From Nemertoderma westbladi (Eukaryota > Xenacoelomorpha > Nemertodermatida > Nemertodermatidae): 52,179 bases of DNA. Shown piece by piece: positions 1 through 8,214 of the stretch (position 1 is the stretch's first letter; the number at the start of each line of letters is the position of its first letter). Position numbers and translations under genes: made by a program. The stretch covers positions 1 to 52,179 of the forward strand of contig JAUCBJ010002212.1 of NCBI GenBank assembly GCA_032718475.1, read 5' to 3'. Below the pieces are notes generated by a model, which was not told the origin of the DNA, searched no databases, and was given only the letters and a program-made list of their open reading frames with translations.

Positions 1-91
1 TAAAGAGCCTTGTCTATATAAATACCAGTATCTCCATGGCGCTTCAGTATGGCCCTAATGCTGTTAAGCTCATTGTATTTCATTCTGGCTC

Positions 92-243
92 TTTTTCAGC
101 TCAGTTTATTTGTAAGATCAATTTGGATGCAAATGGGCCACAGTAAAAGATGTATATTTGTGGCCCTAATGTAAATCATCTCATTCTTTATGATAGTAAA
201 GGTGGCCCTTTTCTCGTTCATTTAATTTAATAAATCAATTTTG
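92..243 (+). repeat. Dispersed repeat, copy 1
   Basis: This segment aligns with 2131-2286. Shared landmarks in the same order are TTTTTCAG, ATCAATTTGGAT, a GGGCCA block, GTATATTT(A/G)TGGCCCTAATG, CTCATTCTTTATGAT(A/G)GTAAA, GTGGCCC and AATAAATCAATTTTG. Similarity is roughly 80% by eye. The motif GGCCCTAATG also occurs once more at about 51-60, and ATCAAATGGGCCA at 245-257, so the family seems to be built of small reused modules. No coding potential is visible. This is probably a non-autonomous mobile element of unknown class. Confidence 0.7.
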
Positions 244-260
244 AATCAAATGGGCCAGAC

Positions 261-611
261 AAACTTTCTCCAAAACTGACATGAATAGTAACATGATTTG
301 TAAGACTTGCAATGTAATATTTACCTCAGTTAACCTAAAACTAAAATAATGTAGATTTTAATAAACATTATTTTTGTTTGAACATATTTTATGTACTGTA
401 CGGTTAGACTTTCAAGTTCCCATGTCTTCAACGGGCAGTTATCGCCGTTGCTTAAGTAGAAATTATACACACAGACAGACTTTAAAGTTCACCTGTCTGC
501 CGCTAGGAAGACGAATTGGCAGAAACGTATAAGTAGCTGTGTAATTATAGAACCAACCATCAGATTCATCTGAAATTTGGTAGAAGTGCACAAGAAGCAA
601 TGCATAATTAT
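261..611 (+). repeat. Tandem duplication, first copy
   Basis: This copy runs from AAACTTTCTC to GCATAATTAT and is followed directly by a second copy at 612-970. Shared blocks in order: TGACATGAATAGTAACATGA, TGTAAGACTTGCAATGTAAT, TTTTTGTTTGA, CAGACAGACTTTAAAGTTC, CTGTCTGCCGCTAGG, GTAGCTGTGTAATT, a CAGATTcATCTG palindrome with GAAATTTGG, and GCATAATTA. The copies differ by many substitutions and small indels, so the duplication is old. Confidence 0.75.
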
Positions 612-970
612 AAACTTTCTCAAACTTGCTCAAAAATTGACATGAATAGTAACATGAATTGTAAGACTTGCAATGTAATTACCACAGTTAACCAAACTAA
701 AATAATAAAAGTTTTAATAAAGCATTATTTTTGTTTGAGCATATTTTATGTATGGTTGATATATCTTCTTGAAATTTGGTAAGAGTGACCTACACCAACA
801 AGCATTGCTTATTTAGAAATTCTAAATTCAGACAGACTTTAAAGTTCCCCTGTCTGCCGCTAGGGGGGCGAATTGACAGAATCGTAGAACTACTGTAGCT
901 GTGTAATTGTGGACCATCAGATTCCATCTGAAATTTGGCAGGAGTGACCTAGGATCATTGCATAATTAGA
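612..970 (+). repeat. Tandem duplication, second copy
   Basis: This is the second head-to-tail copy of 261-611, with no spacer between them. A short ATG frame at 600-782 lies inside it, has no recognisable product and is not counted as a gene. A fragment of the same family (CATTAGATTCATCTGATATTTGGTAGGAGTG-like) recurs at 2006-2044, so the unit is also dispersed. Confidence 0.75.
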
Positions 971-1116
971 AATTATTGGTGAGTTTGTCGCCGAGGCTAC
1001 TCTACGGGGTCGAAAGAAGTCAACAAAGCGGGCCATCACAGCTCAGATCCGCGAACGCGAAATAACTACTCTCGATCCCGACACAGGGGATGTGAATTGG
1101 TGCTACAAAATAATTA
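966..1116 (+). pseudogene. Coding-like remnant (possible exon or transposon fragment)
   Basis: One frame stays open from 966 to the stop at 1216 but has no start codon. The first part, to about 1116, has protein-like composition: ...VAEATLRGRKKSTKRA, then ITAQIREREITTLDPDTG, then DVNWCYK. It is distinctly richer in GC than the surrounding AT-rich DNA and alternates charged and hydrophobic residues. The later part of the open frame lies within the left arm of a foldback element (1119-1160) and is probably accidental. I do not recognise the family. It could be an exon of a broken host gene or of a transposon protein. There is no visible promoter or partner exon in the window, and the call rests on composition alone. 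Confidence 0.3.
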
Positions 1117-1118
1117 TT

Positions 1119-1252
1119 TATTACATGGGAAAAAAAGTAGAACTTTTTTTGATTATTCTCAAGGCATTTTATTTACCGAGCGCCAGCGAGGTTAATAAAG
1201 GGTCGAGAGAATATTGAAAAAAAATTGTTCTACGTTTTTTTCCCCATGTAAT
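1119..1252. mobile_element. Foldback (MITE-like) inverted-repeat element
   Basis: The left arm (1119-1160) starts ATTACATGGGAAAAAAAGTA and ends GATTATTCTC. The right arm (1207-1252) starts GAGAATATTG and ends TTTTTCCCCATGTAAT. The arms are imperfect reverse complements over about 42-46 bases with a loop of about 46 bases, which contains ACCGAGCGCCAGCGAGGTT. AT-rich sequence flanks both ends, but I cannot identify a target duplication. Foldback or MITE-like elements have this shape and need a transposase supplied elsewhere. The element abuts the coding-like remnant. Confidence 0.6.
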
Positions 1253-1255
1253 ACG

Positions 1256-1698
1256 TAATTGTATTCTTAAATTAATACTTTTTTGTTGCTAAATTCGTTA
1301 ATAAATATAGAGCGATATAGTGTAACAAAATAAATTAAACTGCAGTATTTTACTATATTGCTTCCATAGTTACTGCGATTCAAATTATTGTACTCTTCAA
1401 CTCCTGATGCTGCCTTATTCAATGTTAAAATGATTTTGTGTTCTCGAATATTTTGTGGAAATATTTCACTGTTAGGTAGCTATTTGTATATTAGTACTGC
1501 GTAAAAAACTTTTAAAATACGACGTATTTTGCCTTGCTTTCACAGTTTGTTGGTGAGTCACTGATTGCAACTACTTTGAGTGTATGACAGTATGACTTAA
1601 TTGCATTAGATCATTTTAAGTAGTTTTATATGCTTAATGAAACACAGTACAATATACACTATAATATCGATAGAACGCGGCCAACGCACAGTACACGT
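1256..1698. other. AT-rich stretch, nothing recognised
   Basis: Anonymous AT-rich DNA. I see no long open frame, RNA gene or clear repeat on either strand. Confidence 0.5.
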
Positions 1699-1836
1699 GG
1701 GATCTAAGTTCGCTAAGGAAACTGTATAAATTGGGATCTAAGTCTATCTAAGATCTAAGTACGCTTTGCTTACAACGCGGGATCTAAGTACGCTTTGCTT
1801 ACAACGCGGGATCTAAGTTCGCTTAAGTTACAAATT
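1699..1836 (+). repeat. Short tandem repeat, 29-bp unit (GGGATCTAAG...)
   Basis: The motif GGGATCTAAG or its variant recurs at 1699, 1733, 1750, 1779 and 1808. The copies at 1750-1778 and 1779-1807 share the full unit GATCTAAGTACGCTTTGCTT followed by ACAACGC, and the unit length is 29 bp. The outer copies are diverged or shortened, as expected at the edges of a small tandem array. Confidence 0.8.
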
Positions 1837-1965
1837 AAGTCACAAATTTGTATGTAGACCCTTTTCCTCATTAACCGTGATGACATTTATAAATCTATAA
1901 ATATTTATAAATATCTTGCCATCGTAAATTGGTGGCCTATTTAGTTCTATAGTATTGTCCACATG

Positions 1966-1992
1966 ACACCACCACCACCCCACACACACACA
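1966..1992 (+). repeat. Microsatellite (CAC)n/(CA)n
   Basis: A run of CACCACCACCACC passes directly into CCACACACACACACA. It is simple sequence. A minus-strand open frame across it (1840-2025) has no recognisable protein and is an accident of the repeat. Confidence 0.85.
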
Positions 1993-2005
1993 GTTGTAAT
2001 AATTA

Positions 2006-2044
2006 GAACCAGCCATTAGATTCATCTGATATTTGGTAGGAGTG
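2006..2044 (+). repeat. Fragment of the 261-970 repeat family
   Basis: The string AACCAGCCATTAGATTCATC, then TGATATTTGGTAGGAGTG, matches 551-588 and 911-947. It is a third, short copy of the end of the duplicated unit. Confidence 0.65.
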
Positions 2045-2130
2045 GTAAGTCTCGTGCTGCGCGAATGCTCCAGCCCGTATGTGCAAGATAAGGTTGATAT
2101 CGACTTCGACTAATACCGCTAATTAATAAT

Positions 2131-2286
2131 TTTTTCAGTTAATTTGAATAGGTACTAATCAATTTGGATTGAAATCGGGCCATTTTAATCAATGTATATT
2201 TATGGCCCTAATGTTGTTAATCTCATTCTTTATGATGGTAAAAGTGGCCCCTTCCTCGGGTCATATTATTTAATAAATCAATTTTG
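2131..2286 (+). repeat. Dispersed repeat, copy 2
   Basis: This is the second copy of the element at 92-243, in the same orientation and about 2 kb away. It matches from TTTTTCAG to AATAAATCAATTTTG. After 2286 the two copies diverge: the first continues into GAATCAAATGGGCC and this one into TAACGAGAGAAAG. That gives an approximate right boundary for the element. Confidence 0.7.
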
Positions 2287-2890
2287 TAACGAGAGAAAGC
2301 CGCCCCAATATTAGATTATTACAACAACATATCCATTGGGTAAGAAAGTGGAGGAGAGCCAGCCCGTCTCTTAATTTTTTACTTTATATTACGCGATCAA
2401 TTTTCACTCATCTCGTCATGAACCCAACATGTATGTAACCTTTTGTTAAATTTGTTGGCTATGCGTTTGCGGTTGTTTGGGCGGAGTGTGGTAGGCCTAC
2501 ACTTTTCACACTTAAATATTTTGGTTGTGAAATGTTACAGGGCATAGCGATCTGAGATATTTCATTTATATTTTATTATGAGAGGAAGAAGAACATACAA
2601 CGTTATTTACTATATATGTAACAAAATAATTGTTTTCGGGTTTAACTTGAAAGCCTCCCCAAATAGTTGATATACGATTATATTTATAATTATTTCCATG
2701 GTCATGGTCATTCACCCGTCTTTAGTTAGAAATTTGTTTGCATGAAAGACAGTTTAGTTTAGTTTTTACTGATTTATTATCTCTTATCTGACTGGGGTAA
2801 TAATAAAGGATAGGATAAATGGAAGCAAAGTGTGACAGTAACAAATATTTCCCCGTCACCCTAGCATGTCTTAAGTATATGATATATCAA
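2287..2890. other. AT-rich stretch, nothing recognised
   Basis: No gene, RNA or array is visible. The sequence includes short AT-rich runs and a GTTTAGTTTAGTTTTT run near 2753-2768. Confidence 0.5.
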
Positions 2891-2940
2891 AGGGGAAAGT
2901 TTGGATTCACTGCATAAATGCAGTTCTCCAAACTTCCCCT
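2891..2940. repeat. 50-nt near-perfect palindrome (hairpin)
   Basis: The left arm AGGGGAAAGTTTGGA, then TTC, then ACTGCAT faces ATGCAGT, TC, TCCAAACTTCCCCT across a 2-base AA centre. The stems are 14 paired bases outside, with one extra A in the left arm, and 7 inside, separated by a small TTC/TC internal loop. The total fold is about 21 pairs. This could be a cruciform-forming site, the footprint of a tiny foldback element or a miRNA-like hairpin. The terminal loop is too short for a typical animal miRNA precursor, so a DNA-level palindrome is the more likely reading. Confidence 0.8.
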
Positions 2941-3791
2941 GAATGCACACTGTAACTTCCCCCTTCCCCCAAATATCCACTGTTGAATTAATTTGAAGCG
3001 ATATAATAAGTACAAAATTGTGCGAGTTTTTAATTGTGTAGTCCATTTGTTATTTGATCTCTATTTATTGTTTAAATTGCATTTAATATCACACTGGTTT
3101 TTTAGAATATTACAACCTTATGTTTTATTTATTAACCCAATCGAAGCCTCATAAGGGCCGGTTATTTGTACGCATATCCCCTAATGCGCTCAGTATGAGC
3201 CAAACAACATATTAATATTAAAATAAAGTATCTGCAAAGAAAAGAACCCAATGCTATATAATTTGACCTTATTAAAAAATTTGCACTTTTGCACACTTAT
3301 TTGTACAAGTGCACTTCAGCAGATCGTAATGGTGGTTCTTATTTAACAAACTTATGTTTATCCTCTACCGATCTACGATGGTGTATGATCAAGTGTCAGT
3401 CACTAAAAGTGTAAAAAATCTAATTTAATAAATTGCGACATTTGCGATTTTGGACCATATTCATGGGCATTTTAAGTTACTTTATATACATAAAAAGTTA
3501 AACAAATGTTACGATTATAGTTAGAAATCACTCCAAACTACATTGTAATCCAAAAAATAACATTCTACAATGAATGGAACTGGAAATAATAGTGTTTGAA
3601 ATATCGAAAAAATGTGTACTTTTTAAGTGCATTATGCACTAAGTGCACATGCGTCTTTTCCCAAGTTGTATCCTATTTCACACACTACAATCTATCCTCT
3701 ATCCAATGAAAAAAGTTTCAGATCAAACGGCCCAGTAGAACAGAAGTTATTGATGTTTAAATATAATCACTCGAAAATTTCAAATTCTCTT
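2941..3791. other. AT-rich stretch with GTGCAC-type motifs
   Basis: No gene is visible. The hexamer GTGCAC or its near variants cluster twice: at about 3282-3316 (TGCACTTTTGCACA and AAGTGCACTT) and at 3628-3650, where AGTGCATTATGCACT is a perfect 7-bp inverted repeat around one T and is followed by AAGTGCACATG. Their meaning is unknown. Confidence 0.45.
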
Positions 3792-3864
3792 GGTCACGTA
3801 GTCTAGTGGTAATCAATCACGTTAACAATACTTAAGTTCGTGGGTTCGAACCCCAATATGACCA
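3792..3864 (+). tRNA. tRNA-like Pol III unit, probably a tRNA pseudogene or SINE head
   Basis: The segment is 73 nt, the usual length of a tRNA without CCA. The A box reads TAGTCTAGTGGT and the B box GGTTCGAACCC, both close to the Pol III internal promoter consensus. The acceptor arms GGTCACG and TATGACC pair at six of seven positions including one G-T, and the last base A3864 is a plausible discriminator. The T arm is GTGGG-TTCGAAC-CCCAA with four pairs. The D stem and anticodon stem do not pair well. The best loop placement, TTAACAA, would give anticodon AAC (Val), and the D-loop string AGTGGT also resembles Val tRNAs. The broken inner stems argue against a functional tRNA, so a decayed tRNA or tRNA-derived SINE start is likelier. 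Confidence 0.5.
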
Positions 3865-3870
3865 TTCTTA

Positions 3871-3877
3871 TTTTTTT
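3871..3877 (+). terminator. Pol III T-run terminator
   Basis: Seven T residues lie six bases after the discriminator of the tRNA-like unit. RNA polymerase III stops at runs of four or more T, so this fits a complete Pol III transcription unit. The region is generally rich in homopolymers, so chance is possible. Confidence 0.45.
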
Positions 3878-5036
3878 GCAAAAAAAAAAATATTTTTATT
3901 TTTTCACTAAAATCGCTCTAACTTCGGTTCTAATGGTCCAAATTCAATAAAATTGGTATATTCTTTGCCGTAATTTTTTTTTCTATCTTTTGAGAGGGGA
4001 TATTTTTGGCCCCAAAAAAAATGAAAAAAAGGGCCAAAATTACGCGATATTTTTCGACCCTTAAAACTCGTTATTTTAATTATAAATGTTAAGAAAAAAG
4101 ATAGTAGAGTTAATTTGCTACATTTTACAGGAACTTTTGGCGCAAAAAGTTAAATTATAATGTAATGGCGATTTATAAAAAAAAAAATTTTTCGTCCCTT
4201 TTTTATAAGTAGTATATTTCACACGATCGTCTGCCGCTTCAGTTATATAATAGCTATGGCGCTGTAACTACCGTTGAAAGATAGATAATTTGACGCTCTA
4301 TAAGACTGTTTAAATAAGTCTCCCAGACCTTATGTATTTTTCGAGCTAGACGAGTTCCCGCGAAGCGAGTTTGAAGCGTGAAATTATAATTTGGGCCCTA
4401 ATTTTTTTAATATCGTTTGCGCGGCAAAACCAATCGAATATTTGGATTCCCCGTATCGATATTAACCGTATAAAATGTACTTTAACCTTCAAGAGTCAAA
4501 AATAAAAAAGTTGTTAGTTATGTTGTAGTTAGTTATTTTTCCACCCGAAATATTAATAAATATCTTACCCCCATTCGATACGAAGGTAGTACCACTCTTC
4601 CCCTTTCCAACCGCGTTAATTTCGTCCCAGTACTATTAATATTAGCCGAGTCAGAGCGGATCCCGCAAAGCCATTTTGTCCGTTTTTTCAACTTTGACGG
4701 ACAATTTCGGGAAAAAGGCGTGGTAATCTTTTTTGAAAAAAAAAACGAATTCACTAATTAATCCCTTCTATCGTATCCCGGCGTCGGCTAAGCAATAACC
4801 TAGGGTTTTTTCGAGCCACTGTAGAGCGCCTTTCAAAAAAATTTTAAAATTGTCAAAAAAAATGACGGTTTTTTGTCCGCCGTGTCCGTCGAGGGGATAG
4901 ATTTGCTAATGTTAGAGTTGCTAATATCTTAGAATTCCGAGTCGCTCCCGTCGTGCGAAAATAAAAAAAATTGGTCTGTTCCTTCATCGAAAAGTCCCCC
5001 AGAATCCCAAGTTAACCTATATAGTTAGCAATGGCC
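3878..5036. other. AT-rich stretch with homopolymer runs and small inverted repeats
   Basis: No gene is supported. A minus-strand ATG frame at 4533-4754 (73 residues, basic, starting MNSFFFSKK) has no recognisable domain and overlaps homopolymer runs, so I do not call it. Small inverted repeats include TTTTGGCCC (4004-4012) with GGGCCAAAA (4031-4039), and TTGTCCGT (4676-4683) with ACGGACAA (4697-4704). Confidence 0.45.
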
Positions 5037-5140
5037 TGCGGCTTTAGGAGCGGCCGCGGTATTCACCTCCCTCATAGCGGCCGCGGCGGTGTTGCGTCAA
5101 ATGGAGAAATATTTATCCCACCGAGCCAATCAGTCAGTCT
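5037..5140. promoter_or_regulatory. GC-rich patch with two GCGGCCGC sites and a CCAAT box (possible promoter)
   Basis: Two GCGGCCGC octamers (5050-5057 and 5077-5084) sit 27 bp apart in otherwise AT-rich DNA, each within the direct repeat AGCGGCCGCGG. GCCAATCAG, a good NF-Y-type CCAAT box on the plus strand, follows at 5125-5133. The patch ends about 210 bp before the tandem array. GC-rich islands with CCAAT boxes are common in animal promoters. No TATA box, start site or downstream gene confirms this, so the call is tentative. Confidence 0.25.
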
Positions 5141-5352
5141 CCGGTCGCCATTCTCATTGTAATTATTCTGACATCATTAAGTTATTTATATACTAATCAA
5201 ACGAAAATTTGTTATTTAATTACATGTATATAAGATTTTCTTTATGTAGCTACTGTATTTATATTTAACTGTTTGAATTTCTGAGATATCTAAGAGAAAT
5301 ACTACTATATATCTATAAACATCTATAAGTATACAAATATCTATATACTACT
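5141..5352. other. AT-rich junction DNA left of the satellite
   Basis: The sequence is dominated by TATA/ATCTATA-type repeats, such as ATCTATAAACATCTATAAGT near 5311-5331. No gene is seen. It joins the first satellite unit directly at 5353. Confidence 0.55.
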
Positions 5353-8214
5353 TTGGAGAGGTCACCTTACCACACAACTCACCCTTATCCAACCACATTG
5401 GAGAGGTCACCTAACCACACAACTCACTCTTATCCAACCACATTGGAGAGGTCACCTAACCACACAACTCACTCTTATCCAACCACATTGAGGGAGAGGT
5501 CACCTAACCACACAACTCACTCTTATCCAACCACATTGAGGGAGAGGTCACCTAACCACACAACTCACTCTTATCCAACCAAATAATTGAGGGAGAGGTC
5601 ACCTAACCACACAACTCACTCTTATCCAACCAAATAATTGAGGGAGAGGTCACCTAACCACACAACTCACTCTTATCCAACCAAATAATTGAGGGAGAGG
5701 TCACCTAACCACACAACTCACTCTTATCCAACCACATTGAGGGAGAGGTCACCTAACCACACAACTCACTCTTATCCAACCACATTGAGGGAGAGGTCAC
5801 CTAACCACACAACTCACTCTTATCCAACCACATTGAGGGAGAGGTCACCTAACCACACAACTCACTCTTATCCAACCAAATAATTGAGGGAGAGGTCACC
5901 TAACCACACAACTCACTCTTATCCAACCAAATAATTGAGGGAGAGGTCACCTAACCACACAACTCACTCTTATCCAAATAATTGAGGGAGAGGTCACCTA
6001 ACCACACAACTCACTCTTATCCAACCAAATAATTGAGGGAGAGGTCACCTAACCACACAACTCACTCTTATCCAAATAATTGAGGGAGAGGTCACCTAAC
6101 CACACAACTCACTCTTATCCAACCAAATAATTGAGGGAGAGGTCACCTAACCACACAACTCACTCTTATCCAACCAAATAATTGAGGGAGAGGTCACCTA
6201 ACCACACAACTCACTCTTATCCAACCAAATAATTGAGGGAGAGGTCACCTAACCACACAACTCACTCTTATCCAACCAAATAATTGAGGGAGAGGTCACC
6301 TAACCACACAACTCACTCTTATCCAACCAAATAATTGAGGGAGAGGTCACCTAACCACACAACTCACTCTTATCCAACCAAATAATTGAGGGAGAGGTCA
6401 CCTAACCACACAACTCACTCTTATCCAACCAAATAATTGAGGGAGAGGTCACCTAACCACACAACTCACTCTTATCCAACCAAATAATTGAGGGAGAGGT
6501 CACCTAACCACACAACTCACTCTTATCCAACCAAATAATTGAGGGAGAGGTCACCTAACCACACAACTCACTCTTATCCAACCAAATAATTGAGGGAGAG
6601 GTCACCTAACCACACAACTCACTCTTATCCAACCAAATAATTGAGGGAGAGGTCACCTAACCACACAACTCACTCTTATCCAACCAAATAATTGAGGGAG
6701 AGGTCACCTAACCACACAACTCACTCTTATCCAACCAAATAATTGAGGGAGAGGTCACCTAACCACACAACTCACTCTTATCCAACCAAATAATTGAGGG
6801 AGAGGTCACCTAACCACACAACTCACTCTTATCCAACCAAATAATTGAGGGAGAGGTCACCTAACCACACAACTCACTCTTATCCAACCAAATAATTGAG
6901 GGAGAGGTCACCTAACCACACAACTCACTCTTATCCAACCAAATAATTGAGGGAGAGGTCACCTAACCACACAACTCACTCTTATCCAACCAAATAATTG
7001 AGGGAGAGGTCACCTAACCACACAACTCACTCTTATCCAACCAAATAATTGAGGGAGAGGTCACCTAACCACACAACTCACTCTTATCCAACCAAATAAT
7101 TGAGGGAGAGGTCACCTAACCACACAACTCACTCTTATCCAACCAAATAATTGAGGGAGAGGTCACCTAACCACACAACTCACTCTTATCCAACCAAATA
7201 ATTGAGGGAGAGGTCACCTAACCACACAACTCACTCTTATCCAACCAAATAATTGAGGGAGAGGTCACCTAACCACACAACTCACTCTTATCCAACCAAA
7301 TAATTGAGGGAGAGGTCACCTAACCACACAACTCACTCTTATCCAACCAAATAATTGAGGGAGAGGTCACCTAACCACACAACTCACTCTTATCCAACCA
7401 AATAATTGAGGGAGAGGTCACCTAACCACACAACTCACTCTTATCCAACCAAATAATTGAGGGAGAGGTCACCTAACCACACAACTCACTCTTATCCAAC
7501 CACAATTGAGGGAGAGGTCACCTAACCACACAACTCACTCTTATCCAACCAAATAATTGAGGGAGAGGTCACCTAACCACACAACTCACTCTTATCCAAC
7601 CAAATAATTGAGGGAGAGGTCACCTAACCACACAACTCACTCTTATCCAACCAAATAATTGAGGGAGAGGTCACCTAACCACACAACTCACTCTTATCCA
7701 ACCAAATAATTGAGGGAGAGGTCACCTAACCACACAACTCACTCTTATCCAACCAAATAATTGAGGGAGAGGTCACCTAACCACACAACTCACTCTTATC
7801 CAACCAAATAATTGAGGGAGAGGTCACCTAACCACACAACTCACTCTTATCCAACCAAATAATTGAGGGAGAGGTCACCTAACCACACAACTCACTCTTA
7901 TCCAACCACATTGAGGGAGAGGTCACCTAACCACACAACTCACTCTTATCCAACCACTAATTGAGGGAGAGGTCACCTAACCACACAACTCACTCTTATC
8001 CAACCACATAATTGAGGGAGAGGTCACCTAACCACACAACTCACTCTTATCCAACCAAATAATTGAGGGAGAGGTCACCTAACCACACAACTCACTCTTA
8101 TCCAACCAAATAATTGAGGGAGAGGTCACCTAACCACACAACTCACTCTTATCCAACCACATAATTGAGGGAGAGGTCACCTAACCACACAACTCACTCT
8201 TATCCAACCAATAA
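5353..8214 (+). repeat. Satellite block 1: left edge, mixed units
   Basis: The array opens with three 45-bp units (linker ACATTG), then 48-bp units (ACATTGAGG) mixed with 51-bp units. The first unit carries private changes, CCTTACC for CCTAACC and ACCCTTAT for ACTCTTAT, as expected at an array edge that rarely takes part in unequal exchange. Two units near 5975 and 6080 lack the second AACC before the linker. Because 45 and 48 are multiples of 3 and lack the TAA, short open frames (5353-5586, 5689-5883) repeat the peptide ERSPNHTTHSYPTTL. They are not treated as genes. Confidence 0.9.

Noticed and set aside
551-590. Hammerhead ribozyme on the minus strand (CTGATG near the CAGATTCATCTG motif)
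   Set aside because: The conserved CTGANGA and GAAA elements and the three stems are not present together.
600-782. 60-residue plus-strand gene
   Set aside because: It lies within a tandemly duplicated repeat, and the other copy does not keep the frame open.
4533-4754. 73-residue minus-strand gene
   Set aside because: No recognisable domain, it overlaps homopolymer runs, and such lengths are expected by chance.
5050-5084. Vector or adapter contamination from the two GCGGCCGC sites
   Set aside because: No flanking vector, polylinker or primer sequence is seen and the surrounding DNA is ordinary AT-rich genomic sequence.
5353-5883. Protein with ERSPNHTTHSYPTTL repeats (also at 28545-28751, 45400-45585 and 45778-45963)
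   Set aside because: Frames are open only where several short units lacking TAA lie together. The 51-bp unit stops all six frames and there is no gene context.
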